Shown here one piece after another: positions 32,530 to 40,925 of a stretch of 55,458 nucleotides of DNA. Every line of letters starts with the position of its first letter. Within the stretch, counting starts at the first letter, position 1. The stretch is from assembly GCF_000953855.2 (NCBI RefSeq), contig NZ_DF970155.1:1-55458 (forward strand), in the 5' to 3' direction. The translations under genes were made by a program, and so were the position numbers. The notes beneath the pieces were generated by a model. That model made no database searches. It was given only the letters and a program-made list of their open reading frames with translations, and was not told where the DNA came from. Origin of the DNA: Mizugakiibacter sediminis. Its GTDB lineage: Bacteria > Pseudomonadota > Gammaproteobacteria > Xanthomonadales > Rhodanobacteraceae.

Positions 32530-33267
32530 ATGGACCGCTCGCTGTACGTGGCGATGACCGGGGCGGCGCAGACCATGCGCGCGCAGGCCGAGGTGGCGCA
32601 CAACCTCGCCAACGCCGGCACCGCCGGCTTCAAGGCCGAGCTGTCGGCGTTCCGCAGCGTGCCGGTGCTGGGCGACGGCGAGCGTTCGCGCATCAACGCG
32701 GTGGCGCAGGGCAGCGGCTGGGATCTCGGCGCCGGCCCGCAGATCACCACCGGCCGCGACCTCGACGTCGCCGTGCAGGGACAAGGCTGGATCGCCGTGC
32801 AGGCGCCGGACGGCAGCGAAGGTTACACGCGCGCCGGCGGGCTGCAGATCAGCGCCGACGGCCTGCTGACCACCGCCGCCGGCCAGCCGGTGCTGGGCGA
32901 CGGCGGCCCGATCTCGGTGCCGCCGTACACGCAGCTCAGCATCGGCGGCGACGGCACGGTGTCGGTGGTGCCGCAGGGCCAGGGGCCGGCGACGCTGGCC
33001 GTAATCGGCCGCATCAAGCTGGTGAATCCCGAGCCGGCGCAGCTCGTCAAGGGCGGCGACGGTCTGATGCACCTCGCCGGCGGCAATGCGCCGGCCGACG
33101 CCGGCGTGCGGCTCGCCTCCGGCGTGATCGAGTCCAGCAACGTCAACCCGTCGGAGCAGCTGGTGCGCATGATCGAGCTGGCGCGCCAGTTCGAGATGCA
33201 GGTGCGCGGCATCCGCACCGCCGACGACAACGCCCGCGTCGCCGCGCAGTTGCTGCAGGCGACCTGA
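32530..33267 (+). CDS. flgF: Flagellar basal body rod protein FlgF
   Basis: A 245-residue proximal rod protein. [20 protein letters not shown] is the typical FlgF start, followed by [38 protein letters not shown] and the terminal [20 protein letters not shown]. Sixteen nucleotides after flgE. Size is normal. Confidence 0.95.
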   Translation: MDRSLYVAMTGAAQTMRAQAEVAHNLANAGTAGFKAELSAFRSVPVLGDGERSRINAVAQGSGWDLGAGPQITTGRDLDVAVQGQGWIAVQAPDGSEGYTRAGGLQISADGLLTTAAGQPVLGDGGPISVPPYTQLSIGGDGTVSVVPQGQGPATLAVIGRIKLVNPEPAQLVKGGDGLMHLAGGNAPADAGVRLASGVIESSNVNPSEQLVRMIELARQFEMQVRGIRTADDNARVAAQLLQAT

Positions 33268-33317
33268 TTCCCTTTTCACGTGCGCGCGGCCGACGCCGGC
33301 GCAAGGAGCAGACGACG

Positions 33318-34103
33318 ATGTTCTCCGCCCTGTGGATCGCCAAGACCGGCCTCGACGCGCAGCAGACGCGCATGGCGGTCACCTCCAACAACCTGGCCAA
33401 CGTCAACACCACCGGCTTCAAGCGTTCGCGCGCGGAGTTCGAGGACCTGCTGTACCAGGACGTGCGCCAGGCCGGCGGGCAGACCTCCGAGCAGACGCAG
33501 TCGCCGTCCGGACTGATGCTCGGCACCGGCGTGCGCGTGGTCGGCACGGAGAAGCTGTTCACCCAGGGCAACCTGGTGCAGACCGGCAATTCGCTGGACG
33601 TGGCGATCCAGGGCCGCGGCTTCCTGCAGGTGCAGATGCCGGACGGCAGCGTGGCCTACAGCCGCGACGGCTCGCTGCACCTCGATGCGCAGGGCCAGAT
33701 CGTCACCGCCGAAGGCTATCCGCTGCAGCCGTCGATCACCCTGCCGACCAACGCGCAGGCGATCACCATCGGCGCCGACGGCACCGTCACCGCGCAGGTG
33801 CCGGGGCAGGCCGCGCCGGTGCAGGTCGGCACGCTGCAGCTCGCCGACTTCGCCAATCCCGCCGGCCTCGAGCCGCGCGGGCAGAACCTGTACGTCGAGA
33901 CCGCGTCCAGCGGCACGCCGCAGACCGGCACGCCGGGTTTGAACGGCCTCGGCACGCTGGCGCAGGGCTCGCTCGAGACCTCCAACGTCAACGTGGTGGA
34001 GGAGCTGGTCAACATGATCGAGACGCAGCGCGCCTACGAGATGAACTCGAAGGCGATCTCGGCCAGCGACCAGATGTTGCAGTTCATCAACCAGCACACG
34101 TGA
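33318..34103 (+). CDS. flgG: Flagellar distal rod protein FlgG
   Basis: A 261-residue distal rod subunit, the most conserved of the rod family. [74 protein letters not shown] and [20 protein letters not shown] are all canonical. An AAGGAGCAG ribosome site lies about 10 nt before the ATG. Confidence 0.96.
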   Translation: MFSALWIAKTGLDAQQTRMAVTSNNLANVNTTGFKRSRAEFEDLLYQDVRQAGGQTSEQTQSPSGLMLGTGVRVVGTEKLFTQGNLVQTGNSLDVAIQGRGFLQVQMPDGSVAYSRDGSLHLDAQGQIVTAEGYPLQPSITLPTNAQAITIGADGTVTAQVPGQAAPVQVGTLQLADFANPAGLEPRGQNLYVETASSGTPQTGTPGLNGLGTLAQGSLETSNVNVVEELVNMIETQRAYEMNSKAISASDQMLQFINQHT

Positions 34104-34146
34104 GGGACGGAGCGCGATGAGCGGCGTTCATGGCAGTCATCGGGAG

Positions 34147-34333
34147 CCGGGACTCGGGACTCGGGACTCTTGCGACGGGGCTCGGGGCTCGGGGCTCGGG
34201 ACTCGGGATTTGGCGGAGCGCGCGTCGATGCAACGATCGCCGTGTCCCGGTCTCGCCGCGAACCGATCGCGGCGCAATGGCGTCGGCCAGCGGGGCTTTT
34301 CCTCGAGTCCCCGGTCCCCAGTCCCGAGTCCCG
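34147..34333. repeat. Heptamer array and inverted C-rich arm in the flgH leader
   Basis: CGGGACT/CGGGGCT heptamers repeat at about 34148-34169 and 34176-34207. About 100 bp further, the opposite-sense arm with GTCCCCGGTCCCCAGTCCC and GAGTCCC spans about 34304-34333. Transcribed, the two arms can pair into a long hairpin. The array overlaps the 5' part of the flgH reading frame. Confidence 0.75.
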
Positions 34334-34998
34334 CGAAGTACGCCTGTGCCTTGCTCGCCGCCGCCGCGCTGGCCGGTTGCATGAGCGCGCCGCCGCGCGA
34401 GGACGCGTCCTACGCGCCGACCATGCCGGAACCCGCGGTCGCCGCCGCGCCGGCGGACGGAGCGATCTGGCACGACGCGCAGAACATGGAGCTGTTCAGC
34501 GATCCCAAGGCGCACCGCGCCGGCGACATCCTCACCATCGTGCTGGTGGAGAACACGCAGGCCAGCAAGAAGGCCAGCACCACCACCAGCAAGAAGGACA
34601 AGACCGACCTCGCCGCGCCGACCCTGCTCGGCCAGACGGCGTCGCTGCACGGCAAGGCGGCGTCGATCGGCCTCGGTGGCGAGCGCGCTTTCGACGGCTC
34701 CGGCTCCAGCAGCCAGAGCAACCAGTTGAGCGGCGAGATCACCGTCACCGTGGCGCAACGTCTCGCCAACGGCAACCTGCTGGTGCGCGGCGAGAAGTGG
34801 CTGACCATCAACCAGGGCCAGGAGCTGGTGCGCATCGCCGGCATCGTGCGCCCGCAGGACATCGGCCCGGACAACACCGTGCCGTCGACGCGCGTCGCCG
34901 ACGCGCGCATCGCCTACACCGGCAAGGGCACGCTGGCCGACGCCAACACCAAGGGCTGGCTGTCGCGCTTCTTCAGCTCGAAGTGGATGCCGTTCTGA
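34228..34998 (+). CDS. flgH: Flagellar L-ring protein FlgH
   Basis: An outer-membrane lipoprotein forming the L ring. The mature part from the lipobox Cys (ALAGC, codon 34378-34380) is about 206 residues and has the FlgH blocks NMELFSDPKAHRAGDILTIV, ENTQASKKAS, FDGSGSSSQSNQLSGEITVT, NGNLLVRGEKWLTINQG and IVRPQDIGPDNTV. The leader is abnormal: no start codon lies between the second repeat arm and the lipobox that would leave a usable signal peptide. ATG 34228 (GGAG 9 nt upstream) gives a 50-residue leader; ATG 34117 (GGAG 5 nt upstream, 13 nt after flgG) would give 87. Start therefore uncertain; product certain. Confidence 0.88.
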   Translation: MQRSPCPGLAANRSRRNGVGQRGFSSSPRSPVPSPAKYACALLAAAALAGCMSAPPREDASYAPTMPEPAVAAAPADGAIWHDAQNMELFSDPKAHRAGDILTIVLVENTQASKKASTTTSKKDKTDLAAPTLLGQTASLHGKAASIGLGGERAFDGSGSSSQSNQLSGEITVTVAQRLANGNLLVRGEKWLTINQGQELVRIAGIVRPQDIGPDNTVPSTRVADARIAYTGKGTLADANTKGWLSRFFSSKWMPF

Positions 34999-35085
34999 TG
35001 GGTACGCGGGCGCAGCAGACTGCGGCGATGTGTGCGGCGCGTGTGGTCATGCGCGATAGCCGTGGCCGCAGCGGCTTCGCTCTTC

Positions 35086-35108
35086 CCCTCTCCCCGTCGG
35101 GGAGAGGG
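35086..35108. repeat. REP-like hairpin between flgH and flgI
   Basis: CCCTCTCCCC-GTC-GGGGAGAGGG, a perfect 10-bp stem, followed by CAGGGTGGGGGC. It belongs by appearance to the widespread proteobacterial 'ccctctcccc/ggggagaggg' intergenic units. It may attenuate read-through inside the flg operon. Confidence 0.7.
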
Positions 35109-35169
35109 CAGGGTGGGGGCAGACGCGCAGCGTCCGTGCTTCCCGCTCGCACACAGAGAGCGTGAACCG

Positions 35170-36426
35170 ATGAATACGACCACCGTCGATGCCATGGATG
35201 CCCGGCGCGCGCGCTCCGCGCGCGTCCCCCTCGCCCCGACCCTCTCCGCGCCGGGAAGAGGGGGACAAGAACCGCCGCGCGGTGGGCGAGCGGACTTCGC
35301 GCACCGTCGGCTGCACGCGCGCACGCCGTTCGTCGCACTGGCGCTGCTGATCCTGTGCGCCTGCCTCGCCGCGCCGCTGCATGCCGAGCGCGTGCGCGAC
35401 ATCGCGCAGGTGGCGGGCGTGCGCAGCAACCAGTTGATCGGCTACGGCCTGGTGGTCGGCCTGGACGGCAGCGGCGACCAGACCAGCCAGGCGCCGTTCA
35501 CCACGCAGAGCATCGAGAACATGCTGCAGCAGTTCGGCATCACCGTGCCGGACAACGTGCGCCCGCAGCTGCGCAACGTCGCCGCGGTCACCGTCACCGC
35601 CGAGCTGCCGCCGTTCGCCAAGCCGGGGCAGAGCATCGACGTGGTGGTGGCCTCGATCGGCAACGCCAAGAGCCTGCGCGGCGGCGCCCTGCTGATGACG
35701 CCGCTGCGCGGCGCCGACGGCCAGGTGTACGCGATCGCGCAGGGCAACCTGGTGATCGGCGGCGTCAGCGCGCAGGGGCAGAGCGGCTCCAGCGTGCAGG
35801 TGAACATCTCCAACAGCGGGCGCATCCCCAACGGCGCCACCGTCGAGCGCGCGGTGCTGAACGCCTTCGCCGCGGACGGCCCGCTGGTGCTGAACCTCGA
35901 CACGCCGGACTTCACCACCGCCGCGCGCCTGGTGCAGGCGATCAACGGCACCTTCGGCGCCGGCACCGCGCAGGCGCTGGACGCCACCTCGGTGGCGGTG
36001 CGCGCGCCCGCCGACGCCTCGCAGCGCGTGGCCTTCCTCGGCGCGCTGCAGGACCTCGACGTGCAGCCGGCCGAGACTTCCGCGCGCGTGGTGATCAATT
36101 CGCGCACCGGCACCGTGGTGATCGGCTCCGACGTGCGCGTCTCGCCGGCCGCGGTGGCGCACGGCGCGATCGAGGTCAGCATCGGCGAGCAGCCCTACGT
36201 CAGCCAGCCGGCGCCGTTCGGCCGCGGGCAGACCGCGGTGGTGCCGCAGTCCAGCGTGCAGATCACCGAGCACGGCGGGCACATGTTCAAGTTCGCGCCC
36301 GGCGTCAGCCTCGACGACATCGTGCGCGCGGTGAACCAGGTGGGCGCCGCGCCCAGCGATCTGGTGGCGATCCTGCAGGCGCTGAAGGAAGCCGGCGCGC
36401 TGCACGCGCAGCTGGTGGTGATCTGA
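35170..36426 (+). CDS. flgI: Flagellar P-ring protein FlgI
   Basis: The periplasmic P-ring subunit. Mature sequence starts at E73 ([20 protein letters not shown]) after a hydrophobic signal core [20 protein letters not shown]; canonical blocks follow: [71 protein letters not shown] and the end [20 protein letters not shown]. The 72-residue leader is about three times normal and contains a repeat-derived stretch ([16 protein letters not shown]). No start codon lies between that repeat and the signal core; ATG 35170 or 35194 is therefore used. Total 418 residues. Confidence 0.9.
   Translation: MNTTTVDAMDARRARSARVPLAPTLSAPGRGGQEPPRGGRADFAHRRLHARTPFVALALLILCACLAAPLHAERVRDIAQVAGVRSNQLIGYGLVVGLDGSGDQTSQAPFTTQSIENMLQQFGITVPDNVRPQLRNVAAVTVTAELPPFAKPGQSIDVVVASIGNAKSLRGGALLMTPLRGADGQVYAIAQGNLVIGGVSAQGQSGSSVQVNISNSGRIPNGATVERAVLNAFAADGPLVLNLDTPDFTTAARLVQAINGTFGAGTAQALDATSVAVRAPADASQRVAFLGALQDLDVQPAETSARVVINSRTGTVVIGSDVRVSPAAVAHGAIEVSIGEQPYVSQPAPFGRGQTAVVPQSSVQITEHGGHMFKFAPGVSLDDIVRAVNQVGAAPSDLVAILQALKEAGALHAQLVVI
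35224..35266. repeat. Second REP-like unit, inside the flgI leader
   Basis: GTCCCCCTCGCCCCGACCC and TCTCC then GGGAAGAGGGGGAC: outer arms GTCCCC/GGGGAC and inner CCCTCT/AGAGGG can pair. It resembles the unit at 35086-35108 but is translated as part of the FlgI leader. Confidence 0.6.
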
Positions 36427-36433
36427 GGCGGCC

Positions 36434-37426
36434 ATGGCGATCGACGCGCGCGGGCTGGGCACCTACACCGACTTCGCCGGTCTCGACCGGCTGAAGGCGG
36501 CCGCGCAGCGCAACGACCGCGGCGCGCTGGCCAAGACCGCGCAGCAGTTCGAGGCGCTGTTCACGCAGATGCTGTTGAAGTCGATGCGCGAGGCCACACC
36601 CGGCGACGGCTTGTTCGACAGCGAGCAGACCCGCGCCTACCAGCAGATGTTCGATCAGCAGCTCGCCGTGTCCTTGTCGAGCAGCGGCCACGGTCTCGGC
36701 ATCGCCGCGATGCTGATGCGCCAGCTCGGCGGCGCCCACGCCGCCGCCGCGCCGGCGGCAAATGCCGCACCGTCGTCCGCGCCGGCGGCAGACGCCGCGC
36801 CGCCGGCCGCCGATGCCGCGGCCGCCGACCCGCTCGGCGCGTTGCTCGACCGTGCGGGCAGCGCGCTCGGCGGCCTCGCCGCGCGCGCGCAGCGCTTCGC
36901 CGAGCACTGGCTGCCGAGCGGGCCGAAGGAATTCGTGCAGGCGCTGGCGCCGTACGCGCAGGCGGCGGCCAAGCAGCTCGGCGTGTCGGCGCGCGCGCTG
37001 CTGGCGCAGGCCGCGCTGGAGACGGGCTGGGGCCGGCACATGCCGCAGCACGCCGACGGCCGCGCCAGCTTCAACCTGTTCGGCATCAAGGCCGGCGAGC
37101 GCTGGAGCGGCGCGCGGGTCAACGTGCCGACCGTCGAATTCGAGAACGGCGTCGCCGTGCGCCGGCAGGACAGCTTCCGCGCCTACGCCTCGCCGGCCGA
37201 AGCCTTCGCCGACTACGCGCGCCTGCTCAACGGCAGCCCGCGCTACGCCGCCGCGCTCGGCCGCGGCGACGACATCGCCGGCTTCGCCCAGGCGCTGCAG
37301 TCCGCCGGCTACGCCACCGACCCCGATTACGCGGCCAAGCTGCGCGCGATCGCGCACAGCGCGCCGATGGACGAAGCGCTGGCGGCGTTCAAGGAATCCG
37401 CCGCGCTGCCGTCAACCCGAGGGTGA
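36434..37426 (+). CDS. flgJ: Flagellar assembly peptidoglycan hydrolase FlgJ
   Basis: A 330-residue bifunctional protein. The N-terminal rod-cap domain has LAKTAQQFEALFTQMLLKSM and DSEQTRAYQQMFDQQLAVSL; an Ala/Pro linker (about 100-135) leads to the glucosaminidase-type domain with ALLAQAALETGWGRHMP, where E196 is the expected catalytic acid, and SFNLFGIKAG, FRAYASPAEAFADYARLL. It opens the cell wall for rod growth. Seven nucleotides after flgI. Confidence 0.94.
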   Translation: MAIDARGLGTYTDFAGLDRLKAAAQRNDRGALAKTAQQFEALFTQMLLKSMREATPGDGLFDSEQTRAYQQMFDQQLAVSLSSSGHGLGIAAMLMRQLGGAHAAAAPAANAAPSSAPAADAAPPAADAAAADPLGALLDRAGSALGGLAARAQRFAEHWLPSGPKEFVQALAPYAQAAAKQLGVSARALLAQAALETGWGRHMPQHADGRASFNLFGIKAGERWSGARVNVPTVEFENGVAVRRQDSFRAYASPAEAFADYARLLNGSPRYAAALGRGDDIAGFAQALQSAGYATDPDYAAKLRAIAHSAPMDEALAAFKESAALPSTRG

Positions 37427-37465
37427 TGCGCATGCACGCCCCGACCGCCAGGAGCGCCTCCCGCC

Positions 37466-39346
37466 ATGGCTGACATGCTGTCCACCGGCATTTCCGGGCT
37501 GCTGTCGTCGCAGATCGCGCTGAACACCACCAGCCACAACATCGCCAACGTCAACACCGACGGCTACAGCCGCCAGCGCGTCAATTTCGTCGCGCGCAAC
37601 CCGCTGCAGACCGGCCCGTTCTATGTCGGCCAGGGCGCCACCGTCGGTTCGGTGCAGCGCCTGTACGACCAGTACCTCACCGACCAGGTGCGCAACGCCA
37701 CTTCCGGGCAGAGCCGCTACGGCACGTTCGGCGACCTGGCCAACCGCGTCGACAACCTGCTGGCCGACAAGAACGCGGGTCTGCAACCGGCGCTGGACGC
37801 GTTCTACGGCGCGGTCCAGGACCTGGCCGACTTCCCGGCCGACACGCCGACGCGGCAGGCGCTGCTCGGCCAGGCCAACGCGCTGGCCTCGCGTTTCCAC
37901 GGCCTCGCCGCGCAGTTCGATCAGCTCGACCAGGAAACGAGCAAGCGCATCGGCGCCGCCGTCGACGAGATCAACGGCATCGGCCAGGCCATCGCCAGGC
38001 TCAACGACCAGATCCAGGCGGCGTCCAGCACCGGCGCCGCGCCCAACGACCTGCTCGACCGGCGCGACGCGCTGGTCAAGCAGCTCGCCGGCGACGTCGG
38101 CGTCAGCCTGGTGCCGCAGGACGACAACACGATCAACGTCTTCGTCGGCAACGGCCAGCCGCTGGTGCTGGGCAACCAGGCCTCGACGCTGCGCACGATC
38201 GGTGACGCCTACGATCCGACCCGTGCCGAGATCGCCGCCGGCACGCCGCCGGTGCCGATCAGCGGCCAGCTCAGCGGCGGCATGCTGGGCGGCCTGCTGG
38301 ATTTCCGCGCGCAGCTGCTCGATCCCGCGCGCAACCAGCTCGGCCGCACCGCGACCGCGCTGGCCACGGCGTTCAACGCGCAGCACCGCGCCGGCCTGGA
38401 CGCCAACGGCCGGCTGGGCGGCGACTTCTTCAGCCTCGGCGCGCCCAGCGTGCTGCGCAACAGCGGCAACGCCGGCAGCGCGTCCGTCGCCGCCGCCGTC
38501 GCCGACGTGTCCAGGCTGACCGCGTCCGACTACGTGCTGAGCTACGACGGCAGCGCGTGGTCGCTGAAGCGCAGCGACGGCACCGCGGTGGCGATGACCG
38601 GCAGCGGCACCGCCGCCGACCCGTTCGTCGCCGACGGCCTGAGCCTGGTGGTCGGCGGCAGCGCCAATGCCGGCGACAGCTTCGCGATCCAGCCGACGCG
38701 CGGCGCCGCCGCCAGCCTGCGGGTGGCGATCGACGATCCGGACGCGATCGCCGCCGCGGTGCCGGTGCGCGCCGCGGCGGCCGCGGGCAACGCCGGCAGC
38801 GCCACGCTCGGCGCGCCCAGCATCACCGATGCGGGCGATCCCAACCTGCTGACGACGGCGACGATCACCTTCGTCTCGGCCACCACCTACCAGATCAACG
38901 GCGGCGCCGTGCAGACGCTGCCGGCCAGCGGCACGATCGGCGCCAACGGCTGGAGCGTCACGCTGAACGGCGCGCCGGCCGCGGGCGATACCTTCACCAT
39001 TTCGGCGAACACCGGCGGCATCGGCGACAACGGCAACGCGCTGGCGCTCGGCCGGCTGGCCGACACCGGCGTGCTGGACGGCGGCAACACCAGCGTCGGC
39101 GCCGCCTACGGCCAGCTCGTGGCGCAGGTGGGCAGCACGGTGGCACAGGTCAAGACCGGGCTGGCCGCGCAGACCGGCCTGCTCAACCAGGCGCAGCAGG
39201 CGCAGTCGAACGTCTCCGGCGTCAACCTCGACGAAGAGGCGTCGAACCTGGTGCGCTACCAGCAGTCCTACCAGGCCTCGGCGCGGGTGATCGCCGTGGC
39301 CGACACGCTGTTCCAGACCCTGCTCGGCGCGGTGGGCGGGAGATAG
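37466..39346 (+). CDS. flgK: Flagellar hook-associated protein FlgK (HAP1)
   Basis: A 626-residue hook-filament junction protein. N-terminal MADMLSTGISGLLSSQIALN, HNIANVNTDGYSRQRVNF and the FlgK-specific NDLLDRRDALVKQLAGDVGV; the central region is a Gly/Ala-rich beta domain; the C-terminus has SGVNLDEEASNLVRYQQSYQ and RVIAVADTLFQTLL. Secreted through the flagellar export gate with FlgN as chaperone. Thirty-nine nucleotides after flgJ. Confidence 0.95.
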   Translation: MADMLSTGISGLLSSQIALNTTSHNIANVNTDGYSRQRVNFVARNPLQTGPFYVGQGATVGSVQRLYDQYLTDQVRNATSGQSRYGTFGDLANRVDNLLADKNAGLQPALDAFYGAVQDLADFPADTPTRQALLGQANALASRFHGLAAQFDQLDQETSKRIGAAVDEINGIGQAIARLNDQIQAASSTGAAPNDLLDRRDALVKQLAGDVGVSLVPQDDNTINVFVGNGQPLVLGNQASTLRTIGDAYDPTRAEIAAGTPPVPISGQLSGGMLGGLLDFRAQLLDPARNQLGRTATALATAFNAQHRAGLDANGRLGGDFFSLGAPSVLRNSGNAGSASVAAAVADVSRLTASDYVLSYDGSAWSLKRSDGTAVAMTGSGTAADPFVADGLSLVVGGSANAGDSFAIQPTRGAAASLRVAIDDPDAIAAAVPVRAAAAAGNAGSATLGAPSITDAGDPNLLTTATITFVSATTYQINGGAVQTLPASGTIGANGWSVTLNGAPAAGDTFTISANTGGIGDNGNALALGRLADTGVLDGGNTSVGAAYGQLVAQVGSTVAQVKTGLAAQTGLLNQAQQAQSNVSGVNLDEEASNLVRYQQSYQASARVIAVADTLFQTLLGAVGGR

Positions 39347-39348
39347 TC

Positions 39349-40548
39349 ATGCGCATTTCGACCTCGTGGATGCAGCAGCAGGCGGTCAACGCGATGCTCG
39401 ACCGCCAGTCCGATCTCGCCGTCACGCAGCAGCAGATCGCCACCGGCAGGCGCATCCTCGCGCCGTCGGACGATCCCGCCGGCAGCGCGCGCGCGCTGGA
39501 CCTCACGCATTTCGACGCCGCCAACACGCAGTACACGCGCAACATCGACGCTGCCGGCAGCCGGCTGGCGCTGGAGGAGCAAGCGTTGTCTTCCGCCGGC
39601 GACGTGCTGCAGCGCGTGCGCGAGCTGACCGTGCAGGGCGCCAACGCCACGCAGACCAACGAGACGCGTCACGACATCGCGCTCGAGCTGCGCCAGCGTC
39701 TCGACCAGCTGGTGCAGATCGCCAACAGCCGCGACGCCAACGGCGAATACCTGTTCGCCGGCAACGCCACGCGCACACAGCCGTTCGTGCGCTCGCCCGC
39801 CGGCGTCGCCTACGCCGGCGACCAGGGCCAGCGCAGCGTCGCCACCGCGCCCGGCGAAACCACCGCCACCGGCGACCCCGGCTCCGACGTGTTCCAGCGC
39901 ATTCCCACCGGCAACGGCACGTTCGCGGTGACGGCAGCGGCGGGCAACACCGGCACCGCGGTGGTCGGCGCCAACCAGGTGACCGACAACGCGGCCTGGG
40001 ACGGCGGCACCTACGACATCCGCTTCACCGCGCCCGACGCCTGGCAGGTGGTCGACGGCGGCGGCGCGGTGATCGCCAGCGGCAGCTACGGCGGCAACGA
40101 CACCATCGCGTTCAAGGGCGTGCAGGTGTCGATCGGCGGCACGCCCGCGGCGGGCGACAGCTTCCGCGTCGCGCCGAGCGCGACGCGCGACGTGTTCGCC
40201 ACCATCCAGGACATCGCCGACGCGCTCGACGCGCCGGTCGCCAATGCCACCGACCGCGCGGCGTTGAACGAACGCCTCAACCGCGCGCTGGAGAATCTCG
40301 ATCAGGCCTCCGGGCGCCTGGTCGAAACGCGCGCGCGCGTCGGCGCGCGCATGAACGCGCTGGAACAGCAGAAGAACGTCAACGCCGGCATCGGCGTGCA
40401 GGTGAAGGCGACGCTGTCCGGCATCCAGGACCTCGACTACGCCAGCGCCGTCAGCAAGCTCAACCTGCAACTGCTCGGCCTGCAGGCCTCGCAGCAGGCC
40501 TTCGTCAAGGTGCAGGGCCTGTCGCTGTTCAACTACCTGTCCTCCTGA
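39349..40548 (+). CDS. flgL: Flagellar hook-associated protein FlgL (HAP3)
   Basis: A 399-residue junction protein of the flagellin superfamily. MRISTSWMQQQAVNAMLDRQ, TGRRILAPSDDPAGSARALD, RVRELTVQGANATQTNETR and NSRDANGEYLFAGNATRTQP at the N-terminus; the C-terminal helix has LEQQKNVNAGIGVQVKATLS and QASQQAFVKVQGLSLFNYL. Two nucleotides after the flgK stop. Last gene of the flgB operon. Confidence 0.95.
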   Translation: MRISTSWMQQQAVNAMLDRQSDLAVTQQQIATGRRILAPSDDPAGSARALDLTHFDAANTQYTRNIDAAGSRLALEEQALSSAGDVLQRVRELTVQGANATQTNETRHDIALELRQRLDQLVQIANSRDANGEYLFAGNATRTQPFVRSPAGVAYAGDQGQRSVATAPGETTATGDPGSDVFQRIPTGNGTFAVTAAAGNTGTAVVGANQVTDNAAWDGGTYDIRFTAPDAWQVVDGGGAVIASGSYGGNDTIAFKGVQVSIGGTPAAGDSFRVAPSATRDVFATIQDIADALDAPVANATDRAALNERLNRALENLDQASGRLVETRARVGARMNALEQQKNVNAGIGVQVKATLSGIQDLDYASAVSKLNLQLLGLQASQQAFVKVQGLSLFNYLSS

Positions 40549-40597
40549 TCCGCGCCGCGCGGGCGCTTCGACGAGCGGCGGGGCGAAGCGAAGACTT

Positions 40598-40652
40598 GTT
40601 GCACGCGGATCCGCGCGGACGAGCGCGGATAGAGCTCCCTTCCGATCCGCGT
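40598..40652. repeat. ATCCGCG-type intergenic inverted repeat, copy 2
   Basis: ACGCGGATC (40603-40611) and GATCCGCGT (40644-40652) are a perfect 9-bp inverted repeat, with another AGCGCGGAT between them. The left edge TTGTTGCACGCGGATCC matches copy 1 at 15491-15507 at all but one base. Confidence 0.55.
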
Positions 40653-40796
40653 TCCTCCGCGCCGAGACGACGGGTTGGCAGCGGCCGCCCCCGGCCTACC
40701 GTCCGCCAAGGGCGCGTCGGCCGCGCGCCTAGCGCGGGGCCGTGTCGGAATCCGGAACTGCGCCGCATTTTCCGGCCGATTGCGCCGCGGCGGCGC

Positions 40797-40823
40797 TCAA
40801 GTTTCGCCGGGGCGGGCCGATCC
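40797..40823 (+). promoter_or_regulatory. Sigma-28 (FliA) promoter of fliC
   Basis: TCAAGTTT, 11 nt, GCCGATCC. It matches TAAAGTTT-N11-GCCGATAA at 13 of 16 positions with exact spacing. The fliC ATG is about 95 nt past the predicted start point. Confidence 0.87.
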
Positions 40824-40852
40824 AGAACACCGAGGCGAGCGACGGTTCCGAC

Positions 40853-40912
40853 ACGGAATGGCGCCGCCGGTATGCGAACCAAGCCGGTGCGATACCGGCA
40901 CACTGATTCCGT
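40853..40912 (+). promoter_or_regulatory. Structured fliC leader
   Basis: GCCGGTA (40866-40872) and GCCGGT (40883-40888) can each pair with the single TACCGGC (40893-40899), so only one hairpin can form at a time. An outer stem ACGGAAT/ATTCCGT (40853-40859, 40906-40912) ends 1 nt before the AGGAG ribosome site. Confidence 0.4.
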
Positions 40913-40925
40913 CAGGAGAATTCAG

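Larger units (their letters stand above)
40549..40925. other. Intergenic region between flgL and fliC
   Basis: This 377-bp gap contains the second ATCCGCG-type repeat (40598-40652), the fliC sigma-28 promoter (40797-40823) and a structured fliC leader with two mutually exclusive stems (40853-40912). No gene is supported in it. Confidence 0.75.

Noticed and set aside
34147-34210. CRISPR array
   Set aside because: The 7-bp units are contiguous or nearly so, have no unique spacers of constant length, and no cas genes are near.
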